A stretch of DNA of 64,000 bases from Glandiceps talaboti. Taxonomy: Eukaryota; Hemichordata; Enteropneusta; Spengelidae. The position numbers were made by a program, and so were the translations under genes. Shown here piece by piece: positions 15,701 through 26,880 of the stretch. Position 1 is the stretch's first letter; the number at the start of each line of letters is the position of its first letter. The stretch is taken from NCBI RefSeq assembly GCF_964340395.1, contig NC_135565.1, forward strand, positions 4,192,642 through 4,256,641, given 5' to 3'. Under the pieces are notes generated by a model that did not search any database, was not told the origin of the DNA, and saw only the letters and a program-made list of their open reading frames with translations.

Positions 15701-18700
15701 TGGTAGTCCGTAGTGCATTCCATATACGGGATACAGCTTGTGAGAATGCATGCCCACCATAATATGACAATAGTTTGTACTTGGGTTCATGCAATAAACA
15801 TTTGGCAGATGATTGAAGTGTCCTGGGAGTTGGCTTCATGTGAATTAGGTCAGATATGTAGGTTGGTGATATGTCAATTCACAGATTTGTAAGTAATCAA
15901 TAAAAGCTTGTTCTGGTGGATTTCATTGATTGGTTGACATCAAGTCGTGGCAGTGTTAAAATCTGATAAGAATGTGAACCTGTCACCAAGCTGCATATCC
16001 ATCATCATCAGGTCAGAGTTCAAAGTTCAGGTACTAACTCATCACTTAGATACATGTCTAGTTGTAACTATTGACTGCGATAAATATGTCATACAATTTG
16101 ACATGTCTTACCAACAGTAAAATACACAGTTTATGAACTGGAACACAAATCGAATATGGCACTGTTTTCTCAACTAGTAGTTGGTATGTTTTACGAAATC
16201 GGAATGATGCACCAAAACTATAAAGAGACTATAGGTTATTAGTTGCAATTCCAGCGAATCAAATTACATGTGTTCATATACATGTACAATGTAGGTAGGT
16301 AGAATCTCAAGTGAAAAATCAATAGTTAACCCAACTGTATATAGTTATTTTACAATTACATGTATGCATGGAGCCTTGTTACTACACATTGCAGGGGTCA
16401 AATTAACAGTAGCTCAGGACACATATTGCCATAGATTACTAGTATTAACGTGGTAACTAGACTACCAAATTAACAGTATGGACGTTCAGGACACATAGAC
16501 TACTAAACATAGTATCTAGACTACCAAATTAGCAGTAGTCCAGGACACATAGACTACTAAACATAGTATCTAGACTACCAAATTAGCAGTAGTCCAGGAC
16601 AGACTACTAGACACTACACAGCGTGATAAATATTAACCATACTAAGTAGTCCCTACCTTGTCCTGCAGTACTCGTATATTCTTATTAACAACAGGAAAAC
16701 TGTACATAATGTCAGCCATGATTCAATGGTGTCATTTATCCACACGGAATAGTAAAATAATATGAACACAAAATGTGGTTGTTGGATCACAAATGGATGC
16801 CTAAATCAGGTCTCTTAGTTTCTCTGTCAGACTATCCTTTTATTGGACGATTCCATTATCACTAGGGGCAGACTGATAACTCTAGATATCTGATTTCAAT
16901 ATTTTCTGTACTTTCAACTCAGATTAGAAATGTTGTCAAACTTCTTGCAGCATAACTTTCCTAAAAAAACAACTCTGCAATCTATTCACTTTTCATTTCA
17001 TAAAACATTAAGTTATGAATTTCCAATTTTATTGATTTACTGCTAAATAAAGAGCCCTTGGATCCTATACAATAATTGACTAGTCGATAAAAGTTGTTGA
17101 TTAACTCAGTTGTAGATAACAATAATGATTCCAAAGTCTGCAAATTCATTGAAAGACTGCCCTCAATAGGTAAAAAGTGTAGATTCTTTCTTCTTTCTAG
17201 CCAATCTTAACAGGTGGTTCTGATTATCGAGTGAATGTACTGTAACATCTGTATATCACTTCACTAAGATTCTGAAATTATCAAATTCCTGATAAAATTA
17301 TAGAATACAACTCAGGGACCAATTTCCTTTATATTCAAAGATCTTGAAATTTCTCCAAATCGTGCCGCATCTAGGATTCTAAAATGGTTTAATTTTGATA
17401 TTATTTGGACCTCTATTTCAGAAATCTGGGTGTTGATTCCTGTTTGTCCTTTCTTTCACAAGGGTTTGAGTTTGATGAACACAGTAATAGCAAGACCTTA
17501 AAACCACAAGAGTAGTACAGGACACAAAATGGTCATCAACTTTTGGTTTAGGTTCTGTTTTTGTAGTTTATATGCTCTAGAATAAAGCCAACAACATGCA
17601 TATAAAAGTTTTTTGTTTTTTATAAATTTGCAATCACTAGGCATTCAAAAACAGTTAATACAAACAAATCTTATATTTCATGGTGAACGAAAAACAGGGT
17701 GACGATGCTGTGAGAAGAAACTAATACCACAGAGACCATATGGAAAACAACAAAAACCTAACTACCTGAAAAAAATGAATTAAAAAAAAAATTAAAACAT
17801 TTTTTTACCTACCCCTCCTGTTCAAAAATTGAATGTAATTGAAACCACACAATTTTTTTTGTTAAGCCTTATCTATAAGTAATGTTCAGCACTTTTGTGT
17901 TTAGTATCTTTTTTTCATAGATGCCAAGTCAATTTTATTGTTCTACTACCTTGGTAAGTGAAGGCAAAATTTGCTCAAAATTTCTTCTCCTACTAAATTG
18001 ACTCATCCAGGTGATCAATGCACATTTTCATGGAATATTTTTAAGTTTGCAGAAGTTTGCATTAAATTGTGCAAAAAGAAAGGAAAATAACATTACTGGG
18101 ACAAGCCATTAGCCAAGCAAGTGGACTTGTTATCAAAGAGTACCAATATTTACACATGTGATGATGGGCTCTTACATAACACAAGTAAACAGCTGTAAAA
18201 CCTCTATTCGGCCATTTGCATGGACTGCAATTGAGGCAAACCTTATCTCCGTCTTATATCAGTTGTTATCAATTTATTAGGCTATTATAAGTAATGCTAC
18301 AAACAGCTTTAGAGATGCAAACAACTTTTATGACACCCGTTTTCGCCAGGCAAGCCCGCGGGTTTGTTGCACTTGGACCGCTAATGGTTTGTGACTGTCA
18401 TGAAGATTTTTTAAAAAAAGTAGTTGAGTCACCTTAAAATTTTTCATACATACATGTATTTGATGCATGAAATAGTTCCCAATATGAAAACTTTGGTATG
18501 TAAATTAACTTGTTTTATGGTACCCTAAGTGGTCTTTCCAAATTACAACCTTGAATTGTATCTATGTCCTGCCATGCACTTTGCTGTGTACTATGTACTA
18601 GGATAGGAATCCAAGTTGTAATGTTCAAAATCACTATTTCTATATATACTTGTAACCTAGGGTTTTTTATCACTACTCGTCTTTGAACTTGTAGTGACAA

Positions 18701-21416
18701 GCCTCCTTAGGTCTCTTGTATTTTCCTTGGCTGAACAAAGACAAATATTGGGGTCCTGGAATAATACTTAATTGTATGCAAGGTTTACATGTTTTCTGTC
18801 TCTTGTCACTGGGGCTAAAGTGACCGACCCTACTTTGAGCCTCTGACCCTAAAAATATTTTAAACAAAAAGATAAGAAATTATTTGTCTTCTTCATTGAC
18901 CTTCATGCACATCTGTTTTCTTTCTCCTGTGATGTCAGTCGTCGTACACATTTCATCAAACTATCACAGAAGGGGCATCCTCACTGACCATGATTTTGTT
19001 TGTTTTGGGTAGAAGCAATAGTTTTCAAAAATAAATTAAATAAAACAAAATGCCGATCTACCTATCCTATTTTCTGAGACCATGTTAATGGAAACACACA
19101 ATTATTTTTTTTTGCATAAAACACAAACACAGTTTTCTCTCCTGAGTGACATGATGCAATTTGTTGTGCCAAGTAATACCGGTGTGTCCAACCCCTCTTA
19201 CTGTATGGTTACTCATGAGATATCCTAGATTTTATCGACAACTAAAAAATTTGCCATTTGATAAGAGGGTGCACTGACTCCTCAGCTACCATGGTTCTCA
19301 AACCTTAGCGAAAACATTGAATAATCACACAAGTTGTAAACATGTCACCTTTAAAATATTAACTCTATGGTCTATAGTATAAGTATACATTATTATCTGA
19401 AACAATTTGTCCTCTTTTAAGGTCACACTCTGCTGACCCCTGACCTCTGTACATGAGAACTGAAGTACTAGGACAAACAATATTATCAGATTATGTAGAT
19501 ACTAATGGTTTCTGGAATTCCCCCTCGATCAATTGAGGGATATGACATTGTTTGACACTCAAATACTAGTACTACAGTAAAAGTAATATTCCGGTTTAAA
19601 GTTATTTATATACCAGTTTGTCCTTACAAATTCAATTTTTTAAGTTTTAGATACTGTACACAATCTGTAATTATTGATTTATGGCTTTGAATAATCAGTG
19701 TATCTTAAGCTGTGTACATTATGAAATAGTGTGGTTTATATATGAACTGCTCATTATATAAACCATGTTTAGAATAGCTGCAATAATTGCTGTGTTTGCA
19801 AGTTACCAAAAACTAACAGTCACTGTTAGTTTTTTTTTTATTTTGAGGTTTTTTTCACGGTTTGTTATTTTTTTATCATGCCATCCTCCAGGGTTAGTTT
19901 TAAGTGCAAACACTAGAACAATAAAGAGCTAAAAAGGCAACCTTCCAAATCAGAAACTAACGCTACAAATATTGCAACCATATAGACTGTAAGATATGTC
20001 ATGCCATTCTGCCCCTACCGGCCTCCTCCGTCCTGCCCCTACTGGCCTTCTCTCACCTGACCATACAGAGTTGTCATGCAAAAACACAGAAACAAGTGTT
20101 AACAAGAACAAGATTTCAATAAAACAGAATGTACTGAACAACTGTGTCTACATACTTTATAGTACTTCATATACTGATTTTTATTTCCACAGGTGGTGGA
20201 GAGTTGTATGTTTTATATTTAATGTACCAAGCATTCTCTTTATCTCTGTTTTTGTCAAACATACATGTACCTGACATCTATTATAAACCATCTATTTTAC
20301 ATCCACATATACATTGTAGAGTAGCACAAGCTGGATTCATAATCTTTGGTATGTTAATGTTAATGCATGACTTCAATGGCATAGTAGTACTTCTACAGTT
20401 AACACAGCTGATGGCATATAATAATAATAATGTTCGGTTTTTATATAGCGCTTTCCCACACCGTGCTCAAAGCGCTTTACAATTATTACCCCTGGCTCGG
20501 ATCAGAACGGCACAACGGCCCTTTAGTCTTCCTCAACTCCTCGGGGAGCATACAATCCATTGCAGCCATTTAAGCGCATAGGATTAAGCCTTCACATTGC
20601 AACCTACATCCTACCAGGTCCCCAATTATACAGCTGGGTTGACTGAAGCACAGTCGTGGTTCAAATCTTGCCCAAGGACTTTAGCCACTCAGAAACAAAC
20701 AGCAGGCAGTGACAGGGCTCGAACCTGCAACCTGTAGATTCCAAGCCAGTCACGCTAACCATTCACCCATCATGACTCCACTATATATAATATATAATAC
20801 TTTAATAGGGCGGGGCTTTCCTTGATGTTTTAGTGTAAGTATACTAACTTATATCATCAAACCATTTGATTGTCTAAGTACCAGGTTAGAATCTACCAAT
20901 AACAAGCAATGGTTTCACTAGTACTACCACTCTGAACTCGTCTATTTTGAATCATGAAAAATTGGCGGTGTGGAAACATAGAGTTTGTTAGACATACTTT
21001 AATTTGGCAGACCAATGCTACTTGCAAGGGAAACTACATAGTACATGTAGTTGTAAAGACCTCATCTATTCAGCCAAGTGTACTCAGTACATTGTATTTA
21101 TGCAGTGCAACTAATAATACAGTATTGATACATTCTACAACAGCTGAATCTAGATATGCATACTGTAAAGTGTAAATAACTTGTAAAATCTGTTATCATG
21201 CATACTTATTTACACTGGAAAAAATTTACATTTCAAAATACAGCAAAAGATACCCCCCCCCCTCCCCCACATACATACATACATACATACATACATACAT
21301 ACATACATACATACATACATACATACATACATACATACATACATACATACACATACACACACACACACACGTACGTATGTACGTACGTACATACATACGT
21401 ACATACATACATACAT

Positions 21417-21449
<33 letters not shown>

Positions 21450-24249
21450 TACATACATACATACATACATACATACATACATACATACATACACACACAC
21501 ATACATGCATACATACATACATACATACATACATACATACATACATACATACATACATACATACATACATACAGACATACATACATACATACATACATAC
21601 ATACATACATACACATATACATACATACATACATACATACATACATACATACATACATACATACCATACATACATACAAAGGAAAAAAAGGGGAAAAAAA
21701 CATATAAACTCAAAAATGGTCATAACATTTTACTGCCAGTATCTCAGTTAAAGTTTATACAATTATTGAATGGGGTGATAATCTTTTGTTTGAAGTCAAA
21801 CAAACACTTCAAATATCAATAAACTAAAGCTGCAACTATAAGTATTGGTTTAATGATGGCCCAACCCAAAAACAAACACTCTACTGATTTCAACATGAAA
21901 CCCAAAGAGTCAGTGGGGTCCAGAGACTTGTCTTGATGTCACATCTCAAGAAGTTCTCCACACCAAGCCAATTGAGCCAATAATGATGTACACTTAGAAG
22001 TACAGGAATGTGTCATAAAATGGAAATTACCACCAACACCTTTGCTAAGATCTATATGGATTTTAAGACTGAATCAGGCCCTAGGCCACCCTCCTATAAC
22101 TAATTCATGCCACATTAGCTATTCAAGTAATATCCTCTGTTCACTTTGACACATTTTCAATATGGAGTGAATATTTCGAAAGCTGATATCACAAGTGGCC
22201 AGGAATTACATTACAAGTTTACATATAAGATCTATTTACATATCAGCAGTCAAATGCAAAACACATTCCTGTACTTCTAAGTTCTGCATCTGACATCACT
22301 TGGTGTGGAAAGATTCTTGAGATAGTAACATCAAGACAAATCTCTTGGCTAACACTGTAACTCTAACAGATCTAGTGCATACAGCTTCTAAAATGTATTG
22401 TCAACAAAACCTAAAAAAAGAAATAAACCAATGACCATTACCCCCATGAGTGTCTTTGTTTACAGTTTGGGAATGACTAGTTATAATTGGTGAAATAACA
22501 AAATGGTGAAATTTTACTATAATATGTTATTGGTACATTGTATTACACACTTTATACCATTGTCAATATGTTTGTTAGCATTTGAAAACTGTAGGTAATG
22601 AGAGGAGGGGGTGAGGGGGTGAGGGGTGTCTGATAAAATGCCGATCATTTCCAAACCCCATATCATTTTAGTGGTAAACCTACCTGGAGAATTTAGAAAC
22701 CTTAAAAAAACAAAAAAACAATACTAAATCCCAATCATAATATAAAACATTGTAGTCGTGTGTTGGTTTATTACATTTTTTTCTCTTGTAATCAATTTCT
22801 TTTCTATCAAATATTTTTTTTTGCAAACTTGAATTCATATAATCTGGAATACATTACAGTTTGTTTTTTTATTGATATTTATTCAACAAACACACACACA
22901 AAATAAATGTTTGGGTGTACATTTTGGCTATTTAAAGAACTTTTGTCAACATCACCATATGAAAGATATTGTGTTAAGGTACATGTCTTGAGTGGACTGT
23001 CATCGTACCGGTAAATTGCAGTTTTTGTGTTGTTACTTTTTGTTGATGTTGTTTTGGGGTATATATATTCTTTGTTTTATTTTTATTTAAAGAAGTGTCT
23101 AGTGAGGGGCACTAGCTGTTCCTCACTTGAATTTTAATTAATTCACTTTAAACAAAAGATTTCACAAGAATTGAGATTGAAAAAGCATAGCACTGACTCC
23201 TGGATACATCAACACATAACTGTGTTTCTTACGTAAATTTGGAGATAACGTTATTTTTCTTTGATGTGATATTGTTGCATGTGCAGTCAGAGTATTTTTA
23301 TTATGGTTTATGATTTCAAGTAAGTCGGGGTGCGGCCGTCTTTTACGGTGACCTTTTCATTGTTCACTGTTAGCTTTTCCTCGTCTGCGTGCCTTTCAAT
23401 TCAAAAGTTTCAATGAAATAGTCCATGGGTGTAAACACGTTTGGCGTGGTCACGGTATGTGTTGAAATCTCGTAAATTCGACATCGACATTTTCTAATAA
23501 GTTCTTTAACTTAATTCAAGAAAAGTTCGTTGTAATAACGCAGAATTTTAAGACATATACATTTCCAAATTTCCTTTACATAACGTACGGAGGGCCAGGA
23601 CTAAGTAAGTATGTGATTTGACAGAATTTCATAGAACTTATATTACCTATCTCACCTACAAATGATGATTTAGACAGACTGCACAACACCCGGTAAATAC
23701 TAGTACCTAACGAGACGTACTGCTAGCTATATGAGACGTACGTAGTCCTTGATGACAGGTGTAGGTAAATACACCATTTAGTTTTACATTTGATTTCAAC
23801 AAGAAATTAGACGGGTCGCTGATTACCACATATATCTATTTGAAAGTGTAAGTGGAACGTCCTCGACACCACCCACGGCAAAATATTTAGAAATTAACAG
23901 CAGTGGACAATTACTGTTGTATTTTGAATAACAATTCTAGCATTTTTGCTATCAAATAAACCTAATACAGTAAAGTAGAACTGTCCTGTTGGTTTAGAAA
24001 CTGTTCGTTTTCCTACATATTGCGCACATTTTTTTCGGTCTCGAGTCACCAGTTGCACTTTCTAGCTCCGATAGATGAAAACGTACACAATGTCATTGAA
24101 TTTGTACAAATTGTAGATATTTTCATCGCAGCAAAATCCTACTTTCTTCGCAGGAGCTCATTTATCATTTTCACAAATGTCAAGAATACACTGCCAAGTA
24201 TATAATTCCTTACCTTTTGACCAAATTCTTTTGCTACACGCCGATCCAT
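747..24249 (-). CDS. USH1C: Harmonin (USH1C-type PDZ scaffold), 5' part, 10 exons, runs off the left edge
   Basis: Exons on the minus strand in transcript order are 24214-24249 (or alternative 16657-16719), 15154-15221, 11900-12043, 10284-10425, 9358-9466, 8053-8135, 6184-6363, 5737-5853, 1648-1796 and 747-1125. All have GT-AG borders and compatible phases, giving about 469 residues. The start [12 protein letters not shown] matches human MDRKVAREF. It is followed by the harmonin N-terminal domain ([10 protein letters not shown] is identical to human), PDZ1 (carboxylate loop FGFSVRGG, then [10 protein letters not shown]), the linker [12 protein letters not shown]2 (TLGCSIAS, then [10 protein letters not shown]) and a charged coiled-coil region rich in R, E and K. 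PDZ3 and the stop must lie left of the window. In vertebrates harmonin binds cadherin-23, protocadherins and myosin VIIa at stereocilia and at brush-border microvilli; that role here is inference from family. Introns are loaded with minisatellites. Recognition is strong, while the exact last exon depends on sequence outside the window. Confidence 0.93.
1126..1647. other. Harmonin intron with a short imperfect tandem repeat and a dispersed-repeat copy
   Basis: This is the intron between the two coiled-coil exons. At 1440-1600 three degenerate copies of a unit of about 55 bp are seen (TTTATTTGATAAATGTATC). At 1290-1350 there is a segment also found at 35843-35915 and, inverted and doubled, at 57965-58092, carrying GATGTAATCACCCTGT and ATCAAGAT. 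It is probably a degraded mobile element. Confidence 0.6.
1838..2160. repeat. Dispersed repeat, second copy at 54655-55010
   Basis: The two segments share long blocks in the same order: GGTGTTTCACTCA, TTCAACTCTAGACTAACAAT, AACAGAGACACAA, ACAGGCT and ATTGTTTCTTTTGC, separated by small indels. This copy is in a harmonin intron and the other is downstream of FLAD1. The family is unknown, and no ends or target-site duplications were resolved. Confidence 0.75.
2536..5525. repeat. 31-bp minisatellite, about 96 copies
   Basis: The unit is ATTGTAGTTTTAGTATGGTA followed by TTGTACAGTGT or TTGTACAATGC. The two main variants alternate in blocks, and occasional shortened units read TATGTATTGTAC. It lies in the harmonin intron after the PDZ2 exon 5737-5853, about 200 nt from the donor, and fills 3 kb. 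No coding potential was seen. Confidence 0.97.
6101..6231. repeat. 64-bp tandem duplication across a harmonin splice donor
   Basis: Two copies with one visible substitution (GGCATCAC versus GGCTTCAC) each hold the exon end CTTAATACCAATCTG and the donor complement CACTTAC. Copy 2 belongs to the exon; copy 1 is intronic. Confidence 0.93.
6184..6363 (-). CDS. USH1C: Harmonin PDZ2 first exon, with duplicated 3' end and donor
   Basis: This 60-codon exon reads [19 protein letters not shown], then the PDZ2 start [17 protein letters not shown], and ends [10 protein letters not shown] with donor GTAAGTGG at 6177-6183. It aligns with human KKVFISLVGSRGLGCSIS. A 64-bp tandem duplication places a second copy of the exon end and the same donor at 6113-6119. 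Using that copy would add 64 nt, shift the frame and stop after [15 protein letters not shown]. Confidence 0.9.
6364..8052. other. Harmonin intron with a retroelement-like 3' tail
   Basis: No coding exon seen. At about 7670-7745 the text TTGGCCTTTTGGCCACAATG, then GAGATTAATAAAC and an ATT-rich run, resembles the 3' end of a plus-strand non-LTR element. That assignment is tentative. Confidence 0.4.
8540..9400. repeat. USH1C: 47-bp minisatellite containing harmonin exon end plus splice donor, 18 donors
   Basis: On the minus strand each unit is 28 nt of exon (AAGAGATTTGTAACCCTC and the following AAAGTTAAGA) plus 19 nt of intron (GTAAGTACTAATCCACTCC). I count 18 donors including the real one at 9351-9357. 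All retain GTAAGT; variation is mostly AAGTTAAG, AAGTCAAG or AAATCAA just before it. The array was clearly seeded by the exon border itself. Confidence 0.95.
9358..9466 (-). CDS. USH1C: Harmonin PDZ1 C-terminal exon whose 3' end and donor are tandemly multiplied
   Basis: This exon reads from [14 protein letters not shown] to VTLKVK and is the second half of PDZ1, with the binding-groove helix [10 protein letters not shown]. The donor is AAGA|GTAAGTAC at 9351-9357, phase 1, the same position and phase as the human exon 5/intron 5 border (KVR|H). The last 28 exon bases and first 19 intron bases form the unit of the adjoining 47-bp array, so the true donor is the last of 18 near-identical donors. 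Reading past it gives S-K-Y-stop within a few codons. Confidence 0.9.
9577..10270. repeat. 45-bp minisatellite, about 15 copies
   Basis: The unit contains TCCAGTGAACACTACATTGT, TGTACATTTCACTGTGATTA and CTGGGG. It ends about 10-15 nt from the donor (10278-10283) of harmonin exon 10284-10425, again at the 5' end of an intron. Because 45 is a multiple of 3, both strands are open over hundreds of bases; this is not evidence of coding. Confidence 0.95.
10426..11150. other. Harmonin intron, unique sequence
   Basis: No exon, repeat family or RNA gene recognised between the PDZ1 exon and the 59-bp array. Confidence 0.5.
11160..11752. repeat. 59-bp minisatellite, about 10 copies
   Basis: The unit carries AAAGGCCAGGGTTTCAATCC, CATTAGTGTTATCTGATCAG and TGGAGACTT. 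Variants alternate GGTCTCAC, GTTCTCAC and GTTCCCAC in a repeating order, suggesting multi-unit amplification. It lies about 150 nt after the donor of harmonin exon 11900-12043. Confidence 0.95.
12105..14990. repeat. 26-bp minisatellite, about 105 copies
   Basis: The unit is ATAGACCACATATGTAGATA then CTAGTT, with ATATATAGG, ATATATAGTTA and TAATGTAGATAC variants. It fills most of the harmonin intron between 12043 and 15154 and ends about 160 nt from the donor at 15148-15153. Confidence 0.96.
15416..15556. repeat. (AACC)n and (ACCC)n microsatellite
   Basis: A run of CCAA units with a central ACCC block. On the minus strand it follows a retroelement-like segment (15540-15840) ending TTCACTGATTGG, so it may be the expanded tail of a minus-strand LINE or SINE. 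The WLVG-repeat frames over it are artefacts. Confidence 0.9.
15540..15840 (-). mobile_element. Probable truncated LINE 3' end
   Basis: On the minus strand the conceptual peptide contains [18 protein letters not shown], which resembles the conserved block near the C-terminus of non-LTR reverse transcriptases (consensus YG-RSFSVAAP-LWNSLP). The typical element tail and a tetranucleotide repeat follow. It is short, with no upstream RT domain, so it is a 5'-truncated remnant in the first harmonin intron. Confidence 0.5.
16430..16625. repeat. About 55-bp imperfect tandem repeat, 3 copies
   Basis: Copies carry ACTACCAAATTAGCAGTAGT and CCAGGACACATAGACTACTA. The array ends about 30 nt from the donor of the alternative harmonin exon (16651-16656). 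Confidence 0.8.
16657..16719 (-). CDS. USH1C: Candidate alternative first exon of harmonin
   Basis: ATG at 16719 opens 21 codons ([20 protein letters not shown] and a final K) ending at the donor GTAGGG in phase 0, exactly as the distal first exon does, so it can splice to 15154-15221. An in-frame TGA sits two codons before the ATG, so the exon cannot be an internal continuation from upstream. This suggests a second, internal promoter giving a harmonin with a different N-terminus. No similarity to a known harmonin N-terminus was recognised. A chance ORF next to a GT cannot be excluded without RNA data. Confidence 0.5.
16725..20410. other. Long harmonin intron 1, no gene seen
   Basis: AT-rich unique sequence between the two candidate first exons. 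Both strands were scanned: the short open frames here have no recognisable domain or flanking splice sites that fit. Confidence 0.5.
20418..20787 (-). mobile_element. tRNA-derived SINE
   Basis: On the minus strand the head is tRNA-like: ATGGTTAGCGTGACTGG near the A box, and GGTTCGAGCC at 20716-20725, a perfect B box. It continues through a body containing AAAGCGCT and AGCGCTATATAAAAACC and ends in an (ATT)n tail at 20420-20432. This is the architecture of a Pol III SINE with a LINE-type tail. It sits in harmonin intron 1 in the same orientation as the gene. Confidence 0.8.
21265..21678. repeat. (CATA)n microsatellite with CA and CGTA interruptions
   Basis: About 400 bp of tetranucleotide CATA with short (CA)n and GTACGTAC blocks. 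It accounts for the large HTYI and CMYV frames on both strands. Confidence 0.98.
21922..22350. mobile_element. Foldback/MITE-like element
   Basis: Left arm 21922-22014 and right arm 22263-22350 are inverted copies sharing TTGTCTTGATGT, ATCTCAAGAA, CCACACCAAG and TTAGAAGTACAGGAATGTGT, with a 250-bp centre. A partial copy of one arm recurs at 61205-61280. No ORF is present, so it would be non-autonomous. Confidence 0.75.
22360..24213. other. 5' part of harmonin intron 1, no gene seen
   Basis: No coding exon or repeat array. The stretch 23320-23880 has more CpG than its surroundings and could hold regulatory sequence, but no specific site is claimed. Confidence 0.4.
24214..24249 (-). CDS. USH1C: Harmonin first coding exon (distal)
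   Basis: ATG at 24249 opens 12 codons, [12 protein letters not shown], followed directly by the donor GTAAGG. The peptide aligns residue for residue with the human harmonin start. The exon ends in phase 0 and joins the exon at 15154-15221, which opens [12 protein letters not shown] and corresponds to human VDFLIENDAEKD. It lies about 300 bp from the presumed EIF4G2 leader exon on the other strand, so the two genes are head to head. A TATATA-like run lies at about 24275-24285 upstream on the minus strand. Confidence 0.88.
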
Positions 24250-24618
24250 TTTCCGATCAAAAATGTCACAAATGCCTATGTATATAAATATGACACACTT
24301 ACGGAGTCTTATCAACATAAATAAATATCACAAACTTAGGAGGTATTTTGAGCTCGTACACAAACTATTTTAAGGTTCACCCATTTCTACCATTGGTTTA
24401 AGTAAATTTATCTATCAACCAGAAATTGCTACACATTAAGACGTAAGATTTATATTTGCTATGAAATAACTTACGATAATGTTTATTTTACGTAGAATTA
24501 GATCATCAAAATATTATTATTCGATTCAAAGACGAGGCTTGACCACTATGCATTCTGGGAAGGATGTCAGTTTCGCAATTTTTTTCTGTTTCCGGAGTCG
24601 CAACGAGACCCTCTCTCG
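24250..24618. promoter_or_regulatory. Divergent harmonin/EIF4G2 promoter region
   Basis: This region lies between the harmonin ATG (24249, minus) and a likely EIF4G2 leader donor CTCTCG|GTAAGC at 24618/24619 (plus). It holds TGCATTCTGGGAA at 24549-24561, the complement of the ZNF143/STAF core TTCCCAGAATGCA, and TTTCCGGAG about 30 bp downstream, an ETS-like site. A pyrimidine-rich stretch precedes the donor. ZNF143 plus ETS is a common housekeeping promoter design. Transcription start sites are inferred, not seen. Confidence 0.6.
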
Positions 24619-26880
24619 GTAAGCTGAAATTTCTTTGTTTTTCACTGACTAATTTGAACTGTTTTGTCAGTCTAACGACATTATTAATTAATCATATATA
24701 GGAAAAATACAATGCCAAGTTATTAATGTAAATATTTTGATTATATAGGGATAAAACAGGGGGTTTTGGGGACAGTCGCTTTGTTGTAAACCTCGGCCAA
24801 ACGAGTTGAATGATTCATTCAGCGGTGTTGTCGTGTTACCTTCATGAAGAAATCGCCCATGATTTAAAGCCTTAGGTTTTAAGCAACTATTCATTTAAAA
24901 TACATGACTTGTATAGTAATTTTACAACAGTTCGAAATGTATTCTAAAATGGGAAAACGATTATTTCGACAGAATATGACGTATGTCTGGCCGTAAACAA
25001 AACAGTTCCCCATCATTCAATCGAGCGTGGTACACTGGAAAATAATCACAGTTTTTTCCCTTTTTATCTGTTACCCCCCAAACACAGCCCATGTCGTCAT
25101 TTCGCCCAGCGTAAGTCAAGCTTAATGTTCAAAAACCGCGATTTGTAGGTGAATTTTTTTGCCGTTTTTATATTCAAAACTCTGACGTTATTTTGAATCA
25201 TTGTTCATTGTGTTTTTACGGTTTCCTGTTTGAAAGAATATAAATAAACATACCGTAGATAAGCAAATCAGTGTGTGATAAATGGTTTGCGCAGGTCAAA
25301 CTTGGCCTTCAGAATATTACAAAAGAAGTGAGCTGTAGTCTAGTTTACTCACTAAAAAGATTTTATATACAACCATAAAATATTAATGACATACTGATGG
25401 GTAAAAAAAAGCCACAAGTAGCTGGTTTAAAACCCCTTTGATTCAACCCCAAGGTTATCTCATCCCACATGAGGGGTATCTTCGAAGTCCAACAATAAAC
25501 ATGGGATAGAATCATTCTGTCCAGGGCCAACTTTTTCGTTATTGATATATCGTGTCATACATGTATATCTACCAGATAACTAATTAGACTATATTTTCAA
25601 TCCTCTTCTCACTCCTGCTGAGAAATATTTCATTTTAACAAAACTGCCAATGTCATTGCCATCAACAAAATGAAGAAATTATATGTTGTACTCTTCTTAT
25701 ATTTTGGTCAGGAAGTCTCCTCAGATGTGTCACCTCCACTATTTGATTGGAACTGAACTGAAACAGTTCTAAAATCATGTTAATGTAAACAGACTGTATT
25801 ACATGTTATGTTATTATATGGTGGTCAATAATTTACATACACAATGTATATCTGTGTCTAAATACATTTATACTAATCATCAAATACTACTACTGTATTT
25901 TGCTTACCAATTATTGTACCAAATTGACTGCATATATTCATGACTGGTTTGTGCAAATAAAACTATGTATTATTATATTGCAAAATGTTGTCTGACGACC
26001 AGTATGAATGTATTTGTGGTGTTATGAATACATTTTATACAATGAAGATATTAGTTTATCAGAATTTTAGCTGTTTTGTCTCACAGTACACCATTTACTG
26101 TGGTCTTTAGTAAAACAGCCTCAGTTAAAACTAGCAAAATAAGGGGCGGGGAGATGAATTGATTTAACATATATAATACCATAATGAATAATTTAGATAT
26201 ACCTTCTATTAATATGATAGTATATGAGTCATAACTGGTAAGGTCTGACATGGTCCCCCTCAGGATAAATTGCAAGGAAGGCAGTTAATTTACATAATAA
26301 TTTAAATATCAATAAAATGGTAATTTTGTATAATGATCAACAAATAATGTGCATGTTTTCAACATTGAAACATATTCTAAAATAACCTTAGAAAAGTGGA
26401 AGGTAATGATTAAATTAACATACACACACATGGACATTGGGATATTACTGGTACTCTGAGATTACTAAAGCTCAAGGATAGTAGAACACTTATGAAACAT
26501 AGCAGAAACCTGCCTAGCATAGCTGCCTGGGTGACAAGGACTTGGCTGGGTAAAGGTATAGGGATACTTGGCTAGTTAGATTACAAATATATACTTATTT
26601 ATGTGAGTGATACATGTACATGTACCTGGTAAAGTGGCAAGCCTATGCTATGACAATCGTCCTCAAACAGTGCATTTACTGGGGGGAGGGGTACTCACAT
26701 ATAGTAAGGGGGTATGTGTACATGTACATATTGCAGCTTTGACCCACTCTTTTTAACTTGTGACTTTGTGTAGAGTTTAGATGCCTATATTTTGGCAGGA
26801 TGTAGACATTTGATTTCCAGTTAGTGGCTGAAATGTAGACTTTTGACTTTCTGAAATGTTTGTGCTTGTAATTTCAGTCC
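24619..26880 (+). other. First (leader) intron of EIF4G2, proximal part
   Basis: No coding exon seen. At 26540-26573 one unit and a bit of the following 27-bp minisatellite occurs inverted. Confidence 0.5.

Noticed and set aside
21198-21751. Several 100-169 codon frames
   Set aside because: All are (CATA)n microsatellite read in different frames.
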